64,000 nucleotides of DNA. Source: Bacillus sp. EB01 (GTDB lineage: Bacteria > Bacillota > Bacilli > Bacillales > Cytobacillaceae). How positions within the stretch are numbered: position 1 is the stretch's first letter; every line of letters starts with the position of its first letter. The notes under the pieces are model-generated. The model ran no database searches and had not been told where the DNA came from. It was given only the letters and a program-made list of their open reading frames with translations. Both the position numbers and the translations under genes were made by a program. The stretch spans positions 3,960,372-4,024,371 of the forward strand of contig NZ_HG964497.1 in NCBI RefSeq assembly GCF_000613125.1, given 5' to 3'. Shown here one piece after another: positions 36,771 through 48,261 of this stretch.

Positions 36771-37697
36771 TTAGCCATTGTTATCAGCCATCCACAGCAC
36801 TTTAATCGGCTTCATCAGCCCTTCCTTTTCAGGGTGCTTTTGATAGATAGCAAGGACCTCCCCTGACATAACTTCTAAAGCAATCGGGCCGGAATGGTTG
36901 CTGAATTCTTCAGGGATACGCAGGCGCACCCCATTCTTCACTTTCTCTGCTAATGTATCATTTATCCTGTATTTCGGCAAATGGAAAAGAGCGCTTGCCG
37001 TCGGTCTCAATGCCTGGTCAATCTCCCCTTTTGCCATCAATTCCTCGATTTGGGCAAATGTTAAACAATCATCGAGTGTATATGCTGCAGAACGGGTCCG
37101 GATTAGCGAGGACATATGTGCTGGATAACCCAGTCTCTCACCAATCATGACTGCCAGTGTCCTAATATACGTCCCTTTACTGCATTCAGCACGGAATCTG
37201 AAAGTAATTGTTTCTCCGATAAACTCCTCGCGGTCATCAAGAAGTTCTAGCTTATAGATCGTTACGAATCTGGAGGGCCTTTCAACTTCAATTCCTTTTC
37301 GGGCATATTCATAAAGTCTTTTCCCGTTCACTTTGACCGCCGAATACATAGGCGGGGTTTGTTCAATTTCTCCTGTTAATGAAGCCAGTACATCAAGTAT
37401 TTCCTGTCTGCTGATTATTCTTTCTACAGGGATTCGGTTTACTTCTGCTCCTGATGCATCTTCAGTTTCGGTTGATACACCAATAGTAACTTCTCCTTCA
37501 TATGCTTTACCGGCGTCTGTTATGTATTCCGCAACTTTGGTTGCCCTGCCGATACATATTGGCAGGACGCCTGTCACATCCGGGTCTAGTGTCCCTGTAT
37601 GACCAACCTTTTTAGTTTTTAGTATTTTTCGCAGTTTGAACACGCAATCATGCGAGGTCATTCCCGCGGGTTTGTATAGCGGCAAAATTCCCTCCAA
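36771..37697 (-). CDS. truB: tRNA pseudouridine-55 synthase
   Basis: TruB makes pseudouridine 55 in the T-loop of tRNA. The 308-residue protein carries the catalytic Asp38 in GHTGTLDPDVTGVL and the C-terminal TruB/PUA-like region. The start is TTG at 37697 with AAAGGAG nine bases upstream. A terminator after rbfA and a promoter just upstream make truB-ribF a separate unit from the nusA-infB operon. The 245-bp gap upstream holds only these signals. Confidence 0.96.
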   Translation of the reverse strand: MEGILPLYKPAGMTSHDCVFKLRKILKTKKVGHTGTLDPDVTGVLPICIGRATKVAEYITDAGKAYEGEVTIGVSTETEDASGAEVNRIPVERIISRQEILDVLASLTGEIEQTPPMYSAVKVNGKRLYEYARKGIEVERPSRFVTIYKLELLDDREEFIGETITFRFRAECSKGTYIRTLAVMIGERLGYPAHMSSLIRTRSAAYTLDDCLTFAQIEELMAKGEIDQALRPTASALFHLPKYRINDTLAEKVKNGVRLRIPEEFSNHSGPIALEVMSGEVLAIYQKHPEKEGLMKPIKVLWMADNNG

Positions 37698-37744
37698 TAG
37701 ATTCAGCTCCTTTTAGTATTTTTTAAAAAGTATTGCGCTGGGGG

Positions 37745-37772
37745 AGTATACTTGCGTGCCGGTCTTGGGCAA
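37745..37772 (-). promoter_or_regulatory. Sigma-A-type promoter of truB-ribF
   Basis: On the minus strand TTGCCC (37767-37772), 16 bp, TATACT (37745-37750), about 40 bp before the truB start. Confidence 0.6.
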
Positions 37773-37905
37773 ACTCAGAGCTTTACTTTTCAGCAAAAGA
37801 TTTTTTCATCATAACTCGAATACTCCTTTTCAGGACATTTTGATGTTTCGACTAGGTCAAATTGTACTTGAAATTCCAAAGAAAAAGCTCCTCCACTTTT
37901 CCTTA

Positions 37906-37938
37906 TTAAAAAGATGGATAGACAAAAGTCTATCCATC
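37906..37938 (-). terminator. Intrinsic terminator of the rimP-rbfA operon
   Basis: GATGGATAGAC and GTCTATCCATC form an 11-bp perfect stem with an AC-rich small loop, followed by TTTTTAAT on the minus strand. It ends the translation superoperon. Confidence 0.95.
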
Positions 37939-37942
37939 CCGT

Positions 37943-38323
37943 TTACTCCTCTTTGCCTTCGGTTGGTTCTTTTTCTTCATTGTGAATCTTGGTCAGCAAT
38001 GTCTCGATCCGGTTACCGTAATCTATTGATTCATCGAATTCAAAGATGATTTCCGGAGTTTTTCTCAGGCGGATTCTGTTTCCGATTTCGGAACGAATGA
38101 ATCCTTTCGCTTTGGCAAGACCCTTTAATGTGTTTTCCCTTTGGTCTTCGTCACCCAAAACAGAAATATAGACAGTTGCCTGCTGGAGATCACCAGTTAC
38201 CTGGACATCGGTCACGGTTACAAATCCAATCCGTGGATCCTTGATTTTGCGTCCGATGATGTCGCCAAGTTCCTTTTTCATTTGTTCTCCAACACGGTTC
38301 GCTCTATGGCTCATGTCAGTCAC
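37943..38323 (-). CDS. rbfA: Ribosome-binding factor A
   Basis: RbfA binds the 30S subunit near helix 1 of 16S rRNA during late maturation and is a cold-adaptation factor. The 126-residue protein has the KH-like fold ([21 protein letters not shown]) and a short charged tail ([16 protein letters not shown]). It starts just after ylxP and is the last gene of the operon, before a strong terminator. Confidence 0.96.
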   Translation of the reverse strand: MTDMSHRANRVGEQMKKELGDIIGRKIKDPRIGFVTVTDVQVTGDLQQATVYISVLGDEDQRENTLKGLAKAKGFIRSEIGNRIRLRKTPEIIFEFDESIDYGNRIETLLTKIHNEEKEPTEGKEE

Positions 38324-38331
38324 CTCTTATC

Positions 38332-38613
38332 TTAAAGCCATTCTATGTCGGTGATGGTTCTTTCGATTTCAGGAAAAGAGTCAATGAGCTTAATGGCATT
38401 TTGCAGCTCCCTTTCAGCAGGGACTTTTGCGGACGCAACAGCAGCAACTGCAATTGCTGTCCTTTGCCATACATCCTGAAAATCCACTTCCGAAACGGAA
38501 ACATTATACTTTTGCCGGATACGAGAGATAATTCTTTGAAGGACGGCCCGCTTATTTTTTAAGGAGGCCGCATCATAAATCAAACACTCGCACCTGGCAA
38601 TGCCAATAATCAT
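38332..38613 (-). CDS. ylxP: YlxP family protein (DUF503)
   Basis: A 93-residue conserved protein of the DUF503 family, always near infB-rbfA in Firmicutes. It has a ferredoxin-like alpha/beta pattern ([22 protein letters not shown] split between strands). Function is unknown, probably in ribosome assembly or translation by context. The start overlaps the infB stop by four bases. Confidence 0.93.
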   Translation of the reverse strand: MIIGIARCECLIYDAASLKNKRAVLQRIISRIRQKYNVSVSEVDFQDVWQRTAIAVAAVASAKVPAERELQNAIKLIDSFPEIERTITDIEWL

Positions 38614-41240
38614 TTCCTTTCCACTTCCTCCATCACAAACGCCTCAAAGATGTCTCCTTCTTTTACATCATTGAAGTTCTTGATGGTTATACCACATTCG
38701 TATCCTTGGGCTACTTCCTTGGCATCATCCTTAAAGCGCTTCAGTGCATCAATGGTACCTTCAAAAATTACAACGCCGTCACGGATAACACGGATACCGC
38801 TATCTCGGGTAATCTTGCCATCTGTAACATATGAACCGGCAATTGTACCGATTTTGGATACTTTAAATGTCTGACGAACTTCAGCCTGCCCGATAACTTT
38901 TTCCTGGAATTCAGGATCAAGCATGCCCTTCATGGCTGCTTCAATTTCTTCAATTACCTTGTAAATAATCCTGTGCAGACGCATATCCACTTTTTCAGCC
39001 TCAGCTGCACGCTTAGCATTCGCATCAGGACGGACATTAAATCCAATGACGATAGCATTTGAAGCAGCCGCAAGAGTGATGTCGGATTCATTAATAGCCC
39101 CGACTCCAGTATGGATGATTCGGATGTTGATTCCTGGAACTTCAATTTTCATGAGTGATCCAGCCATTGCTTCTGCAGAACCTTGAGCATCGGCTTTTAT
39201 AATGATGTTCAAGTCTTTCATTTCCCCTAGTTTTAACTGTTCAAACAAGTTATCCAGGCTTACACGGGATTTCTCGCCACGGGAAGCAACCAATGCCTGA
39301 GAGGCACGGGATTCCCCGACCTGCCTTGCAGTTTTCTCATCTTCAAAGACGACAAAACGGTCACCAGCTTGTGGTACATCATTCAAGCCTGTAATCTCAA
39401 CCGGTGTTGAAGGGCCTGCTTCTTTTACACGGCGGCCTTTGTCGTTGACCATTGCCCTGACACGCCCAAAAGTACCGCCGACAACGATCGGATCACCAAC
39501 TTTTAATGTACCATTCTGGACAAGAAGGGTGGCAACTGAGCCACGGCCTTTGTCAAGCTGTGCTTCAATCACTGTTCCAACTGCCTTACGATTAGGGTTT
39601 GCTTTGTATTCCTCAACTTCGCTAACAAGCAGAATCATTTCTAGCAGGCTGTCGATTCCTTCTCCTGTTTTAGCGGAAAGGGGAACAAATATAGTTTCTC
39701 CACCCCAGGCTTCTGGTACTAGTCCATGCTCTGTCAATTCCTGCATAACTTTATCTGGATTGGCAGTAGGTTTATCCATTTTGTTAACTGCAACAATAAT
39801 TGGAACCTCTGCTGCCTTTGCATGGTTAATTGCTTCTACGGTTTGCGGCATGACACCATCATCAGCTGCAACAACAAGGATTGTAATATCGGTAATTTTA
39901 GCTCCACGTGCACGCATAGTTGTGAACGCAGCGTGTCCAGGTGTATCAAGGAAAGTGATCTTTTTACCGTTTTCTTCTACCTGGTATGCGCCGATATGCT
40001 GGGTGATTCCCCCTGCTTCACCTGCTGTTACCTTTGTATGGCGGATGGAATCAAGGAGTGTCGTTTTACCATGGTCAACGTGACCCATAATAGTAACGAC
40101 TGATGGCCTTTCAACAAGGTTCTCATTTTCGTCCTCAGTGAAGTATACTTCAAGGTCAGTTGTGTCTATTTTGATTTCTTCTTCTACTTCAACGCCATAC
40201 TCACTTGCAATCAGTTCAATAGCATCTTTATCCAATTCCTGGTTAATAGTTGCCATTACTCCAAGCAAGAACAGTTTTTTAATGATTTCCGATGGTTCCC
40301 TATAAAGCTTTTTCGCAAGTTCCGCGACGGTTAGGGACTCACTAAACGTAATTTTAGCAGGAAGTTCGCGTTCCTTTTTAACCTGTGGTGCCGCAGGCTG
40401 GTGCTGCTGCCTTTTTCCAGGTTTGTTGTTGCGGTTTTGGCCCTGGCCAGGTCTATTAGAAGTCTTCCCTTTATTGAATGCTTTATTTTCTTTTGATTTA
40501 AAATCATTTTCCTTCTTCTTGCTATCGACCGGTTTTGGAGCTGCCGGCTTAGAAGGACGATTATTTGCCTGGCCTTGTGCGCGGCCTTGTTGCTGACTGG
40601 CTGCTTGCGGCCTTGCATCGCTGCGAGTACCCTGCGGACGATCGCCTTGCGGACGATTCGGACGGTCGCCTTGCGGACGATTCGGACGGTCACCCTGCGG
40701 ACGGTTCGGACGGTCGCCTTGCGGACGGTTAGTACCCTCGCCTTGTGGGCGGTTCGGACGGTCGCCTTGCGGGCGGTTCGGACGGTCGCCTTGCGGACGG
40801 TTCGGACGATCGCCTTGCGGGCGGTTCGGACGGTCGCCTTGTGGACGGTTCGGACGGTCGCCTTGCGGACGGTTCGTACCCTCGCCTTGCGGGCGGTTCG
40901 GACGGTCGCCTTGCGGGCGGTTCGGACGGTCGCCTTGCGGGCGGTTCGGACGGTCGCCTTGCGGGCGGTTCGGACGATCGCCTTGCGGACGGTTGGGACG
41001 ATCGCCTTGCGGACGTCCGCCAGTGTTGTTTTGCGGCCGGTTTTGTGGCCTTGAATTCACAGACTGCGGCTTGCTGTCTTGTTTCTTATTGTAAATTGCG
41101 TCCAATTTATTAAGAGCATCAGATTCAATTGTGGCCATATGGTTGGATACTTCTACATTCATATCTTTCAATTTATTGATAACATCCTTACTTGAAACGT
41201 TGTATTTTTTTGCGTATTCATATACACGAGTTTTACTCAT
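38610..41240 (-). CDS. infB: Translation initiation factor IF-2
   Basis: IF-2 is the GTPase that places fMet-tRNA on the 30S subunit and promotes subunit joining. The 876-residue protein is longer than B. subtilis IF-2 (about 716), because of a tandem repeat between the N-terminal IF2N domain (about 1-52) and the second IF2N domain (about 300-350). The repeat covers about residues 75-202 with units RPQGDRPN. The G domain has G1 GHVDHGKTT at about 384-392, DTPGHAAF and NKMDKP. It is followed by the C1 and C2 domains. Coupled with ylxQ upstream and ylxP downstream. Confidence 0.97.
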   Translation of the reverse strand: MSKTRVYEYAKKYNVSSKDVINKLKDMNVEVSNHMATIESDALNKLDAIYNKKQDSKPQSVNSRPQNRPQNNTGGRPQGDRPNRPQGDRPNRPQGDRPNRPQGDRPNRPQGDRPNRPQGEGTNRPQGDRPNRPQGDRPNRPQGDRPNRPQGDRPNRPQGDRPNRPQGEGTNRPQGDRPNRPQGDRPNRPQGDRPNRPQGDRPQGTRSDARPQAASQQQGRAQGQANNRPSKPAAPKPVDSKKKENDFKSKENKAFNKGKTSNRPGQGQNRNNKPGKRQQHQPAAPQVKKERELPAKITFSESLTVAELAKKLYREPSEIIKKLFLLGVMATINQELDKDAIELIASEYGVEVEEEIKIDTTDLEVYFTEDENENLVERPSVVTIMGHVDHGKTTLLDSIRHTKVTAGEAGGITQHIGAYQVEENGKKITFLDTPGHAAFTTMRARGAKITDITILVVAADDGVMPQTVEAINHAKAAEVPIIVAVNKMDKPTANPDKVMQELTEHGLVPEAWGGETIFVPLSAKTGEGIDSLLEMILLVSEVEEYKANPNRKAVGTVIEAQLDKGRGSVATLLVQNGTLKVGDPIVVGGTFGRVRAMVNDKGRRVKEAGPSTPVEITGLNDVPQAGDRFVVFEDEKTARQVGESRASQALVASRGEKSRVSLDNLFEQLKLGEMKDLNIIIKADAQGSAEAMAGSLMKIEVPGINIRIIHTGVGAINESDITLAAASNAIVIGFNVRPDANAKRAAEAEKVDMRLHRIIYKVIEEIEAAMKGMLDPEFQEKVIGQAEVRQTFKVSKIGTIAGSYVTDGKITRDSGIRVIRDGVVIFEGTIDALKRFKDDAKEVAQGYECGITIKNFNDVKEGDIFEAFVMEEVERK
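40635..41020 (-). repeat. 24-bp coding tandem repeat in infB
   Basis: About 16 units of 24 bp encoding RPQGDRPN. Two units read RPQGEGTN instead and lie six units apart, so a 144-bp block seems to have been duplicated. The units are nearly identical at DNA level, with only third-base changes such as GGA/GGG, which points to recent expansion by slippage or unequal crossing-over. The open antisense frames here are a by-product of the repeat. Confidence 0.95.
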
Positions 41241-41259
41241 TCTTTCACCCCCGCTAGAA

Positions 41260-41565
41260 TTAATCGAGCAGTGTCATCAATTTAGTGGCGAACCCATCAT
41301 CCAGTACCGCAACTACTACCCGTGCCTCCTTGCCAATAGCCGTCCCGAGGTTTTCCCGATTATCGACAATCTTGCAAGGAACTTTATAGCTGCTGCACTT
41401 ATCTGTGATTTTTTTGGCGGTATTTGAAGACGCATCTGCAGATAAAAGGACTAATTTTGCCTTTCCACTCCGGATTTCTTTAATTGAAAGCTCCTCACCG
41501 GAAATGACTTTCCGTGCCCGATTTGCCAAGCCAAGCAATGACATCCATTGATTCGATTTCATCAA
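41260..41565 (-). CDS. rplGA: L7Ae-family ribosomal protein YlxQ (RplGA)
   Basis: A 101-residue L7Ae/L30e/S12e-family RNA-binding protein. The family binds kink-turns, and B. subtilis YlxQ is such a protein. Visible are [15 protein letters not shown] and the [16 protein letters not shown] signature. It overlaps ylxR upstream by four bases and lies 20 bp before infB. Confidence 0.95.
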   Translation of the reverse strand: MMKSNQWMSLLGLANRARKVISGEELSIKEIRSGKAKLVLLSADASSNTAKKITDKCSSYKVPCKIVDNRENLGTAIGKEARVVVAVLDDGFATKLMTLLD

Positions 41566-41843
41566 GATTGCCTTTTCTCCTTCTCAATGAGCCCGAGCAG
41601 CTCTTTATATAAGGCAGGATCTATGCTAGTTTGTAAATGGTTTGCTAATATATTTTTCTTTTGAGCCAAAAGGATTGCTTCACGGTCAAGTGACAGGTAT
41701 GCTCCGCGACCCGACTTTTTGCCAGTCGGATCAATTGAAACTTCCCCTTCCTTGGAACGGACAATACGAACAAGTTCTTTTTTTGATTTCATTTCACCCG
41801 TTGCGACACATTTGCGCATAGGGACCTTCTTCATTTTGTTCAC
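41562..41843 (-). CDS. rnpM: RNA-binding protein YlxR (RnpM)
   Basis: A 93-residue protein of the YlxR (DUF448) family with the signature [20 protein letters not shown] and [10 protein letters not shown]. subtilis YlxR binds the RNase P RNA and modulates the enzyme, hence RnpM. It lies between nusA and ylxQ, in the standard order. The start follows a GGAGGGATTAGC site. Confidence 0.94.
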   Translation of the reverse strand: MNKMKKVPMRKCVATGEMKSKKELVRIVRSKEGEVSIDPTGKKSGRGAYLSLDREAILLAQKKNILANHLQTSIDPALYKELLGLIEKEKRQS

Positions 41844-41861
41844 CGCTAATCCCTCCGACCT

Positions 41862-43046
41862 TTAACGCTTATCCTCGTCTTCGTCTTCATCTTCATATTC
41901 AACGTCGTACTCATCTTCATAGTTTTCATCATATTCATAATCGTCTTCCTCGTAAAACTCCTCATCTTCATCAAAAAGTCTGATCGTTTCCTCACGAGGG
42001 AAGATTCCTAGTTCACGGGCATCCGTTTCTGATTTAATATCAATTTTCCAGCCAGTCAGCTTTGCCGCCAAGCGGGCATTCTGGCCTCTTTTGCCAATAG
42101 CAAGTGAAAGCTGGTAGTCTGGAACGACAACTGTGGTAGCCTTCTCAGCCTCGTTTACATTAACATCCAGAACCTTGGACGGGCTTAATGCATTAGCTAC
42201 AAACACAACGGGGTCCTCAGACCATTTAACTATATCAATTTTTTCGCCCTTAAGTTCATTAACAACTGCCTGGACACGCGCGCCTTTAGGGCCAACACAG
42301 GCTCCGACTGGGTCAACTTCACCATTTTCCGAATGGACGGAAATCTTTGACCTGTCGCCAGCTTCACGTGCTACAGATTTAATTTCAACCGTTCCATCAT
42401 AGATTTCTGGGACTTCAATCTCAAATAGGCGTTTAAGCAAACCGGGATGAGTCCGTGAAACAAAGATTTGTGGTCCTTTAGTCGTTTTCTCAACTTTTGT
42501 GATGAAAACTTTAATTCGGTCATGCGGTTTGTATTGTTCATTTGGCATTTGCTCGTTAATTGGCAGCAATGCCTCAATTTTTCCAAGGCTGACATAGATG
42601 AATTTTGAATCAATCCTTTGGACAATTCCTGTCATTATGTCTTCTTCACGGTCGATAAATTCAGAATAGATAATGCCGCGCTCTGCTTCCCTCACACGCT
42701 GTGTTACTACTTGCTTAGCAGTTTGGGCAGCAATCCTTCCGAAATCCTTTGGAGTAACTTCCATTTCAACAACATCTTCAACCTGATAGTTCGGATTAAG
42801 ATGTCTTGCTTCTTCAATGGAAATTTCCAGCCTTGGATCAAAAACCTGGTCAACCACTTCTTTTCTTGCAAAAACACGCATTGTGCCTGTTTGCATGTTC
42901 AAGTCAATCCGCACATTTTGTGCCTGATTGAAATTCCGGCGGTATGCTGAAATAAGGGCCGCTTCTATTGCATCAATCAATACATCCCTGGAAATCCCCT
43001 TATCTCTTTCCAGTATTGTCAGAGCATCCATTAGTTCGCTGCTCAT
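41862..43046 (-). CDS. nusA: Transcription termination/antitermination factor NusA
   Basis: NusA binds RNA polymerase and stimulates pausing and hairpin-dependent termination. The 394-residue protein has the N-terminal polymerase-binding domain (1-125), S1 (about 135-200), and tandem KH domains (about 230-345; [30 protein letters not shown]). The last 45 residues are very acidic (Asp/Glu/Tyr), longer than in B. subtilis. It is the second gene after rimP. The leader upstream of rimP carries a candidate NusA-responsive hairpin. Confidence 0.97.
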   Translation of the reverse strand: MSSELMDALTILERDKGISRDVLIDAIEAALISAYRRNFNQAQNVRIDLNMQTGTMRVFARKEVVDQVFDPRLEISIEEARHLNPNYQVEDVVEMEVTPKDFGRIAAQTAKQVVTQRVREAERGIIYSEFIDREEDIMTGIVQRIDSKFIYVSLGKIEALLPINEQMPNEQYKPHDRIKVFITKVEKTTKGPQIFVSRTHPGLLKRLFEIEVPEIYDGTVEIKSVAREAGDRSKISVHSENGEVDPVGACVGPKGARVQAVVNELKGEKIDIVKWSEDPVVFVANALSPSKVLDVNVNEAEKATTVVVPDYQLSLAIGKRGQNARLAAKLTGWKIDIKSETDARELGIFPREETIRLFDEDEEFYEEDDYEYDENYEDEYDVEYEDEDEDEDKR

Positions 43047-43131
43047 TGGAATAAATCCCCCTTTAGCCTCAATTTCATATTCCCTGTTCCAGACAGAAAG
43101 GTTCTATCCGAAGGCAAAATGCCCAGGCGCC

Positions 43132-43602
43132 TCACCCAAACGTAACAGCAAGCCGAGCACTTGCCACTTTGCTGTACGGAAGCTCTACAGTTTTTCTTCG
43201 TGTTTTTACTTTAATTTCGATTTTGACAGTTTCACCATCGAATTCTAGCAAAGTTCCTTCAAAGGTTTTTTCGCCGTCGATTGGTTCGTAGGTTTTTACA
43301 AAAACATTTTTGCCGATAGCATTGATAAAGTCCTTATCCTTCTTCAAAGGCCTTTCAGCACCCGGGGATGAAACTTCAAGGAAGTAGTTATGTGGGATTG
43401 GATCCAGTTCATCGAGCTTCTCGCTAAGACGTTCACTTACAATTCCGCAATCTTCTATATCGACACCTGCTTCTTTATCGACGAAGACACGAAGAAACCA
43501 TTCCTTGCCTTCCTTTACATATTCAATATCCACAAGTTCCAAACCTAGTTCCTGAACGATGGGAGAAGCCAGGTTTTCAACTACTTCTATAACCTTGCTC
43601 AT
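43132..43602 (-). CDS. rimP: Ribosome maturation factor RimP
   Basis: RimP (YlxS) helps assemble the 30S subunit, with S12 and S19 incorporation. The 156-residue protein has the N-terminal alpha/beta domain ([21 protein letters not shown], split) and the C-terminal SH3-like barrel. [14 protein letters not shown] is the family motif. It is the first gene of the rimP-nusA-rnpM-ylxQ-infB-ylxP-rbfA operon. The ATG follows AAAGGAGGTTAG. Confidence 0.96.
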   Translation of the reverse strand: MSKVIEVVENLASPIVQELGLELVDIEYVKEGKEWFLRVFVDKEAGVDIEDCGIVSERLSEKLDELDPIPHNYFLEVSSPGAERPLKKDKDFINAIGKNVFVKTYEPIDGEKTFEGTLLEFDGETVKIEIKVKTRRKTVELPYSKVASARLAVTFG

Positions 43603-43663
43603 TGCTAACCTCCTTTACAGCTTTTTACCTTATCTTGCGCAATTTACGTAGACAGTTATCTAG

Positions 43664-43735
43664 TACTTAGCAAAACGCCTCCATACACGAACGAAAGAGT
43701 GGGTTCCCCCACTCTTCCGGACATTTTGCTTAGTA
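43664..43735 (-). promoter_or_regulatory. Structured leader of the rimP-nusA operon (candidate NusA attenuator)
   Basis: Downstream of the promoter, TACTAAGCAAAA (43724-43735) can pair with TTTTGCTAAGTA (43664-43675) at 11 of 12 positions, enclosing a 9-bp hairpin AAGAGTGGG/CCCACTCTT (43695-43716) whose tail is the poor U-tract TTCGTTCG. In B. subtilis NusA is known to autoregulate through a weak leader terminator in this position; extension to this genome is inference. The same hairpin could also end polC transcription. Confidence 0.6.
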
Positions 43736-43746
43736 TTTCCAATAAA

Positions 43747-43775
43747 ACTATACCACACACGCATACTGAATGCAA
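43747..43775 (-). promoter_or_regulatory. Sigma-A promoter of the rimP-nusA-infB operon
   Basis: On the minus strand TTGCAT (43770-43775), exactly 17 bp, TATAGT (43747-43752). The leader to the rimP ATG is about 140 nt and contains the hairpin described above. Confidence 0.75.
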
Positions 43776-43835
43776 ATTAACGATATCCGGCGATTTTTGG
43801 AGAAAAGATACCATCTTGATACAAGAATACCATCT

Positions 43836-46800
43836 TTAGAAAAGTGAAAGCTGATTCTGTTCCGGCAGTGCATCCAGGCAGCCTTGTTTGTCCAGATACT
43901 CAAGGATTGTTTTGGAAACCTTACCGCGCTGCTGCAAGTCTTCTTTAGAAAGGAACTCTCCATTTTCGCGGGCTTTCACAATATTCTCCGCGGCATTTGT
44001 CCCTAACCCGGGAATCGAATTGAACGGAGGGATTAATGTTTGTCCATCAATAATAAATTGTGAAGCATCAGATTTATATAAATCAATTTTTTGGAAAGCA
44101 AAGCCTCGCTCCGTCATTTCAAGTGCGAGTTCAAGCACTGTCAATAAGCTTTTCTCTTTTGGCGCAGCATCAAGACCCTTGGCGTTAATCTCTTCCACTT
44201 TAGCCCTGATTGATTCCGGCCCTCGTGCCATCGCCTCTAAATCAAAATCCTCAGCCCTGACTGTAAAGTAAGCTGCATAGTATAACAGCGGTAAATGTAC
44301 CTTAAAGTAGGCAATCCTCACAGCCATCAGAACATAAGCTGCAGCGTGAGCCTTCGGGAACATATACTTAATTTTCTTACACGAGTCAATATACCATTCC
44401 GGTACATTATTCTTCCTCATTTCTGCTTCCATTTCATCAGTGAGTCCCTTACCTTTACGGACTGACTCCATGATTTTGAACGCAAACCCAGGCTCAAGGC
44501 CCTGATAAATAAGGTATACCATAATATCATCCCGGCAGCCGATTACTTCGCTTAAAGTACAGGTTTTATTATGGATCAGTTCTTGTGCATTTCCAAGCCA
44601 CACGTCCGTTCCATGCGAGAGCCCGGAAATCTGCACAAGCTCGGAAAAGGTAGTCGGCTTCGTATCCTCAAGCATCTGGCGGACAAAACGGGTACCGAAT
44701 TCCGGGATGCCGAGTGTCCCTGTTTTACACATGATTTGCTCTTCAGTAACTCCCAGTGATTCCGTTCCACTGAAAATCTTCATTACTTCGGGATCATCAG
44801 TAGGAATAGTCTTCGGATCGATGCCGCTTAAATCCTGAAGCATCCTGATTACTGTCGGATCATCGTGACCCAGAATATCGAGCTTTAAGACGTTATCATG
44901 GATGGAATGGAAATCGAAGTGCGTTGTTTTCCACTCAGAACCTGTTGCATCGGCAGGAAACTGGATAGGTGAAAAATCGTAAATATCCATATAATCCGGC
45001 ACAACAATGATGCCACCGGGATGCTGCCCGGTGTTCCGTTTAACGCCTGTGCAGCCGGAAGCCAGCCGGTCGATTTCTGCACCGCGTAGCTGGAGGTTGT
45101 TTTCCTGCTGGTACGCCTTCACATACCCAAATGCTGTTTTATCAGCAACTGTGCCTATTGTACCAGCACGGTAAACATAATCTTCACCGAATAGGACCTT
45201 TGTGTAATTATGTGCTCTCGGTTGGTATTCACCCGAGAAGTTCAAGTCAATGTCTGGTACTTTGTCTCCTTTAAAGCCAAGGAATGTTTCAAACGGAATG
45301 TCATGGCCATCCTTTTTATACTTCCCGCCGCATTCAGGACAATCCTTATCTGGAAGGTCGAAACCGGATCCAACAGAACCATCATTAAAGAATTCGGAAT
45401 GCTTGCATTTCGGGCAAACATAATGCGGCGGCAACGGATTAACCTCTGTAATTTCTGTCATGGTGGCAACAAACGAAGACCCAACCGACCCACGCGAACC
45501 AACCAGATAACCATCATCAAGGGATTTTTTTACAAGCTTATGTGAAATCAGGTAAATAACCGCAAAACCATGCCCAATGATACTCTTAAGTTCTTTTTCA
45601 AGCCTGGCTTCTACTATTTCCGGAAGCGGATCGCCATAGATTCTGCGAGCCATTGAATAGCTCATTTCACGCATTTCATCTTCAGCGCCTTCAATCTTTG
45701 GCGTGTAAAGGTCATCTTTGATTGGCTTGATAACGTCAATCATATCAGCAATTTTGTTTGTATTTGTTACAACGATTTCTTTTGCTTTTTCAGCACCAAG
45801 GAAGGTGAATTCTTTTAGCATCTCATCTGTTGTCCTGAAATGGACGTCAGGCAGGTTGTGGCGGTTTAACGGGTTGGCGCCTCCCTGCGAATTAATCAGG
45901 ATTTTTCTATAAATCTTATCATTTTTTTCAAGGTAGTGGACGTTACCAGTAGCAACGACAGGAATACCCAATTTATCGCCAAGTTTCACAACGTTCCCGA
46001 TAATTTCTTCAAGCGACCGTTCGTTCCTGACGAGCTCCATTTCAATCAATGGTGCGTATACCGGTTTCGGCATGACCTCCAGATAATCATAAAAATGCGC
46101 CAGCTCTTCTACTTCTTCAGGCGACTTCTGCATCATACCTTCAAACACTTCGCCCCGGTCACAAGCGGAACCGACGAGAATACCTTCTCTGTATTTTTGC
46201 AAAATGGAACGAGGTATTCGCGGCACCCTATAAAAATAGTTAATATGAGCAATTGAAACCAATTTGAAAAGATTCTTTAACCCTGCCTCTGTTTGAGCAA
46301 GCAGTGTGCAATGATAGGGTCTTGCCCGCTTATAGGCATCGCCTTTCCCCATATTGTCATTGAATTGGTCATGGTACTCAATTCCCTTTTCATGCGAATC
46401 TTTCAGCATTTTCAAAAGCAGGTATCCGGTAGCTTCAGCATCATAAATCGCCCGGTGGTGCTGGGTCAGCTCGACATCAAATTTCTTTGCCAGTGTGTTC
46501 AGGCGATGGTTTTTCATTTCTGGATAGAGGAACCTGGCAAGCTCCAGCGTATCAATAACCGGGTTCTTTGCTTTCCCCAATCCTATTTTTTTATAGCCGG
46601 TATTTAAAAAGCCCATATCGAATGATGCATTATGGGCAACCAGAATGGAGTCATCTGCCCATTGATGGAATCTCTCCAGTACCTCCCCAACTTCTGGTGC
46701 ATTTTCAACCATATCATCCGTAATTCCCGTCAGGTTTATGGTAGTAGCGGATAACCGGTGATGAGGGTTCGCGAACGATTCAAAGCGGTCGATTATTTCC

Positions 46801-48164
46801 CCGTCCCGAATCTTTACCGCCGCTAGTTCAATGATTGTATCGTATACAGCCGACAATCCAGTTGTCTCGACGTCAAAGACTACGTACGTATCTTCTGAAA
46901 GCAGGCGGTGGACATCATTATAGGCAATCGGCACTCCATCATCGACCAGGTTTGCCTCAATACCGTATAAAATTTTAATATCATTCTTTTTCCCAGCCGA
47001 AAATGCTTCCGGGAATGACTGGGCAACTGCGTGATCTGTAATCGCAATCGCTTTATGGCCCCATTTACTCGCCTGTCCTACAAGAGCTGCGACTGGTGTG
47101 ACCGCATCCATCTGGCTCATCGGGGTATGGAGATGGAGTTCCACCCGTTTTTCCCCTTCAGGTGCCCTGTCCTTTCGGGTTTCGGGTTTGATTTCGTTAA
47201 TATCGTTACCTATCATTACAAGGTCGCGTACAAAGGTGTCATTTTGAATACTTCCCCGGACCCTTGCCCACATGCCCTTTTTAACACGCTGGAACAAAGC
47301 GGCGTCCTCTTTATCCCGGGAGAACATTTTGACCATAATTGAGCTGGTATAGTCGGTGATTTTAAATGTCAGCAGGGTGCGCCCACTGCGAAGTTCCCTC
47401 GTTTCAGCATCAAAGATAAAGCCTTCAATCGCCATACGGCGTTCCTCGTCGACAATGTCAATAAGCTGCTTGAATTCAGCGTCACCCTTGATCATCATTC
47501 CAATTACTAACGGACCGTCAAAAGCATCCGTTCCGCCTTTTTCCTTCTCTGATTCACGTTTTTGCATTTCAACTACAGCAAGCTTGGCCCGTTCCTCATC
47601 CTCTTTCTGTTTCGCTTCCATAAATCGGACATATTCCTCGCTCTTTTCAACATCTACCATCACAGTATCGATCGCAAGTACCGGAAAGCCAAAAGACTGG
47701 TAGATGGACGAAATCACACTGCCATATTTATTTTTTATCGCTCCGCCTTCCGCTTCATTCCTGACTGAAACTGTCAGTTTGGAGCCCTGGACTGAAGGAT
47801 ATTGTTCATTTAAAAGCTTTAGGAGCGGTGGAGCAATCCCATCGATTTCCTCAATGGTTTTTTTCCAGTACTCCAGTATTAGCTCTTTTGTAAACGATTG
47901 ATCCTGGCAGTAAAATTCGAATGATGTTGCCCTGGCAATCTCTGAAAATTTCTTTTCAAGCTGTGTTTCGAACAATGAATAAACACTGCATGGGAGAATT
48001 TTTTCTATCGCAATCTGAAAATGCATTTTTCTCGAATTCTTGCCAACAAGCACTTTTTCGATCCGGGCATTCCGGAAAAACGGAACGATATCGTCCCCTG
48101 TCATATCAAGCTGGTGCAGCAGTACCTGAAATCTTTGTACTCTATCATCTAAATGGGTGTTCAT
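43836..48164 (-). CDS. polC: DNA polymerase III alpha subunit, PolC type
   Basis: The main replicative polymerase of low-GC Gram-positives, 1442 residues from ATG 48164. A GTG two codons earlier sits too close to the GGTGGGGG site. Domains in order: N-terminal region (1-220), OB fold (about 230-335), PHP (from about 339, [16 protein letters not shown]) interrupted by the 3'-5' exonuclease ([10 protein letters not shown] at about 426-435), then the remaining PHP, the polymerase core (palm with DIDLNF, YVKAYQ), and a C-terminal HhH region. Four zinc-type cysteines appear in CPKCKHSEF and CPECGGKY. Full length. Confidence 0.97.
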   Translation of the reverse strand: MNTHLDDRVQRFQVLLHQLDMTGDDIVPFFRNARIEKVLVGKNSRKMHFQIAIEKILPCSVYSLFETQLEKKFSEIARATSFEFYCQDQSFTKELILEYWKKTIEEIDGIAPPLLKLLNEQYPSVQGSKLTVSVRNEAEGGAIKNKYGSVISSIYQSFGFPVLAIDTVMVDVEKSEEYVRFMEAKQKEDEERAKLAVVEMQKRESEKEKGGTDAFDGPLVIGMMIKGDAEFKQLIDIVDEERRMAIEGFIFDAETRELRSGRTLLTFKITDYTSSIMVKMFSRDKEDAALFQRVKKGMWARVRGSIQNDTFVRDLVMIGNDINEIKPETRKDRAPEGEKRVELHLHTPMSQMDAVTPVAALVGQASKWGHKAIAITDHAVAQSFPEAFSAGKKNDIKILYGIEANLVDDGVPIAYNDVHRLLSEDTYVVFDVETTGLSAVYDTIIELAAVKIRDGEIIDRFESFANPHHRLSATTINLTGITDDMVENAPEVGEVLERFHQWADDSILVAHNASFDMGFLNTGYKKIGLGKAKNPVIDTLELARFLYPEMKNHRLNTLAKKFDVELTQHHRAIYDAEATGYLLLKMLKDSHEKGIEYHDQFNDNMGKGDAYKRARPYHCTLLAQTEAGLKNLFKLVSIAHINYFYRVPRIPRSILQKYREGILVGSACDRGEVFEGMMQKSPEEVEELAHFYDYLEVMPKPVYAPLIEMELVRNERSLEEIIGNVVKLGDKLGIPVVATGNVHYLEKNDKIYRKILINSQGGANPLNRHNLPDVHFRTTDEMLKEFTFLGAEKAKEIVVTNTNKIADMIDVIKPIKDDLYTPKIEGAEDEMREMSYSMARRIYGDPLPEIVEARLEKELKSIIGHGFAVIYLISHKLVKKSLDDGYLVGSRGSVGSSFVATMTEITEVNPLPPHYVCPKCKHSEFFNDGSVGSGFDLPDKDCPECGGKYKKDGHDIPFETFLGFKGDKVPDIDLNFSGEYQPRAHNYTKVLFGEDYVYRAGTIGTVADKTAFGYVKAYQQENNLQLRGAEIDRLASGCTGVKRNTGQHPGGIIVVPDYMDIYDFSPIQFPADATGSEWKTTHFDFHSIHDNVLKLDILGHDDPTVIRMLQDLSGIDPKTIPTDDPEVMKIFSGTESLGVTEEQIMCKTGTLGIPEFGTRFVRQMLEDTKPTTFSELVQISGLSHGTDVWLGNAQELIHNKTCTLSEVIGCRDDIMVYLIYQGLEPGFAFKIMESVRKGKGLTDEMEAEMRKNNVPEWYIDSCKKIKYMFPKAHAAAYVLMAVRIAYFKVHLPLLYYAAYFTVRAEDFDLEAMARGPESIRAKVEEINAKGLDAAPKEKSLLTVLELALEMTERGFAFQKIDLYKSDASQFIIDGQTLIPPFNSIPGLGTNAAENIVKARENGEFLSKEDLQQRGKVSKTILEYLDKQGCLDALPEQNQLSLF

Positions 48165-48205
48165 AGTCACTCCCCCACCTTGTTCTATCTAGTTATCAAA
48201 AATAT

Positions 48206-48214
48206 ATTATAGCA
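48206..48214 (-). promoter_or_regulatory. Extended -10 promoter of polC
   Basis: On the minus strand TGC-TATAAT, with no good -35 hexamer. The leader to the ATG is about 35-40 nt. Confidence 0.5.
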
Positions 48215-48261
48215 CAGAATCTTACCTACCCATTAGGAATGCAAATACTTTATGTTACCAG

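Noticed and set aside
39439-40083. A 214-codon plus-strand frame opposite the G domain of infB
   Set aside because: Antisense shadow; no start signals and no family.
40635-41020. Regularly spaced repeats that could be mistaken for a CRISPR array
   Set aside because: The units are contiguous 24-bp coding repeats in frame with infB, with no spacers and no cas genes.
40575-41113. Two long plus-strand reading frames (159 and 122 codons) opposite infB
   Set aside because: They exist only because the 24-bp repeat lacks stops in these frames; the products are monotonous and have no start signals.
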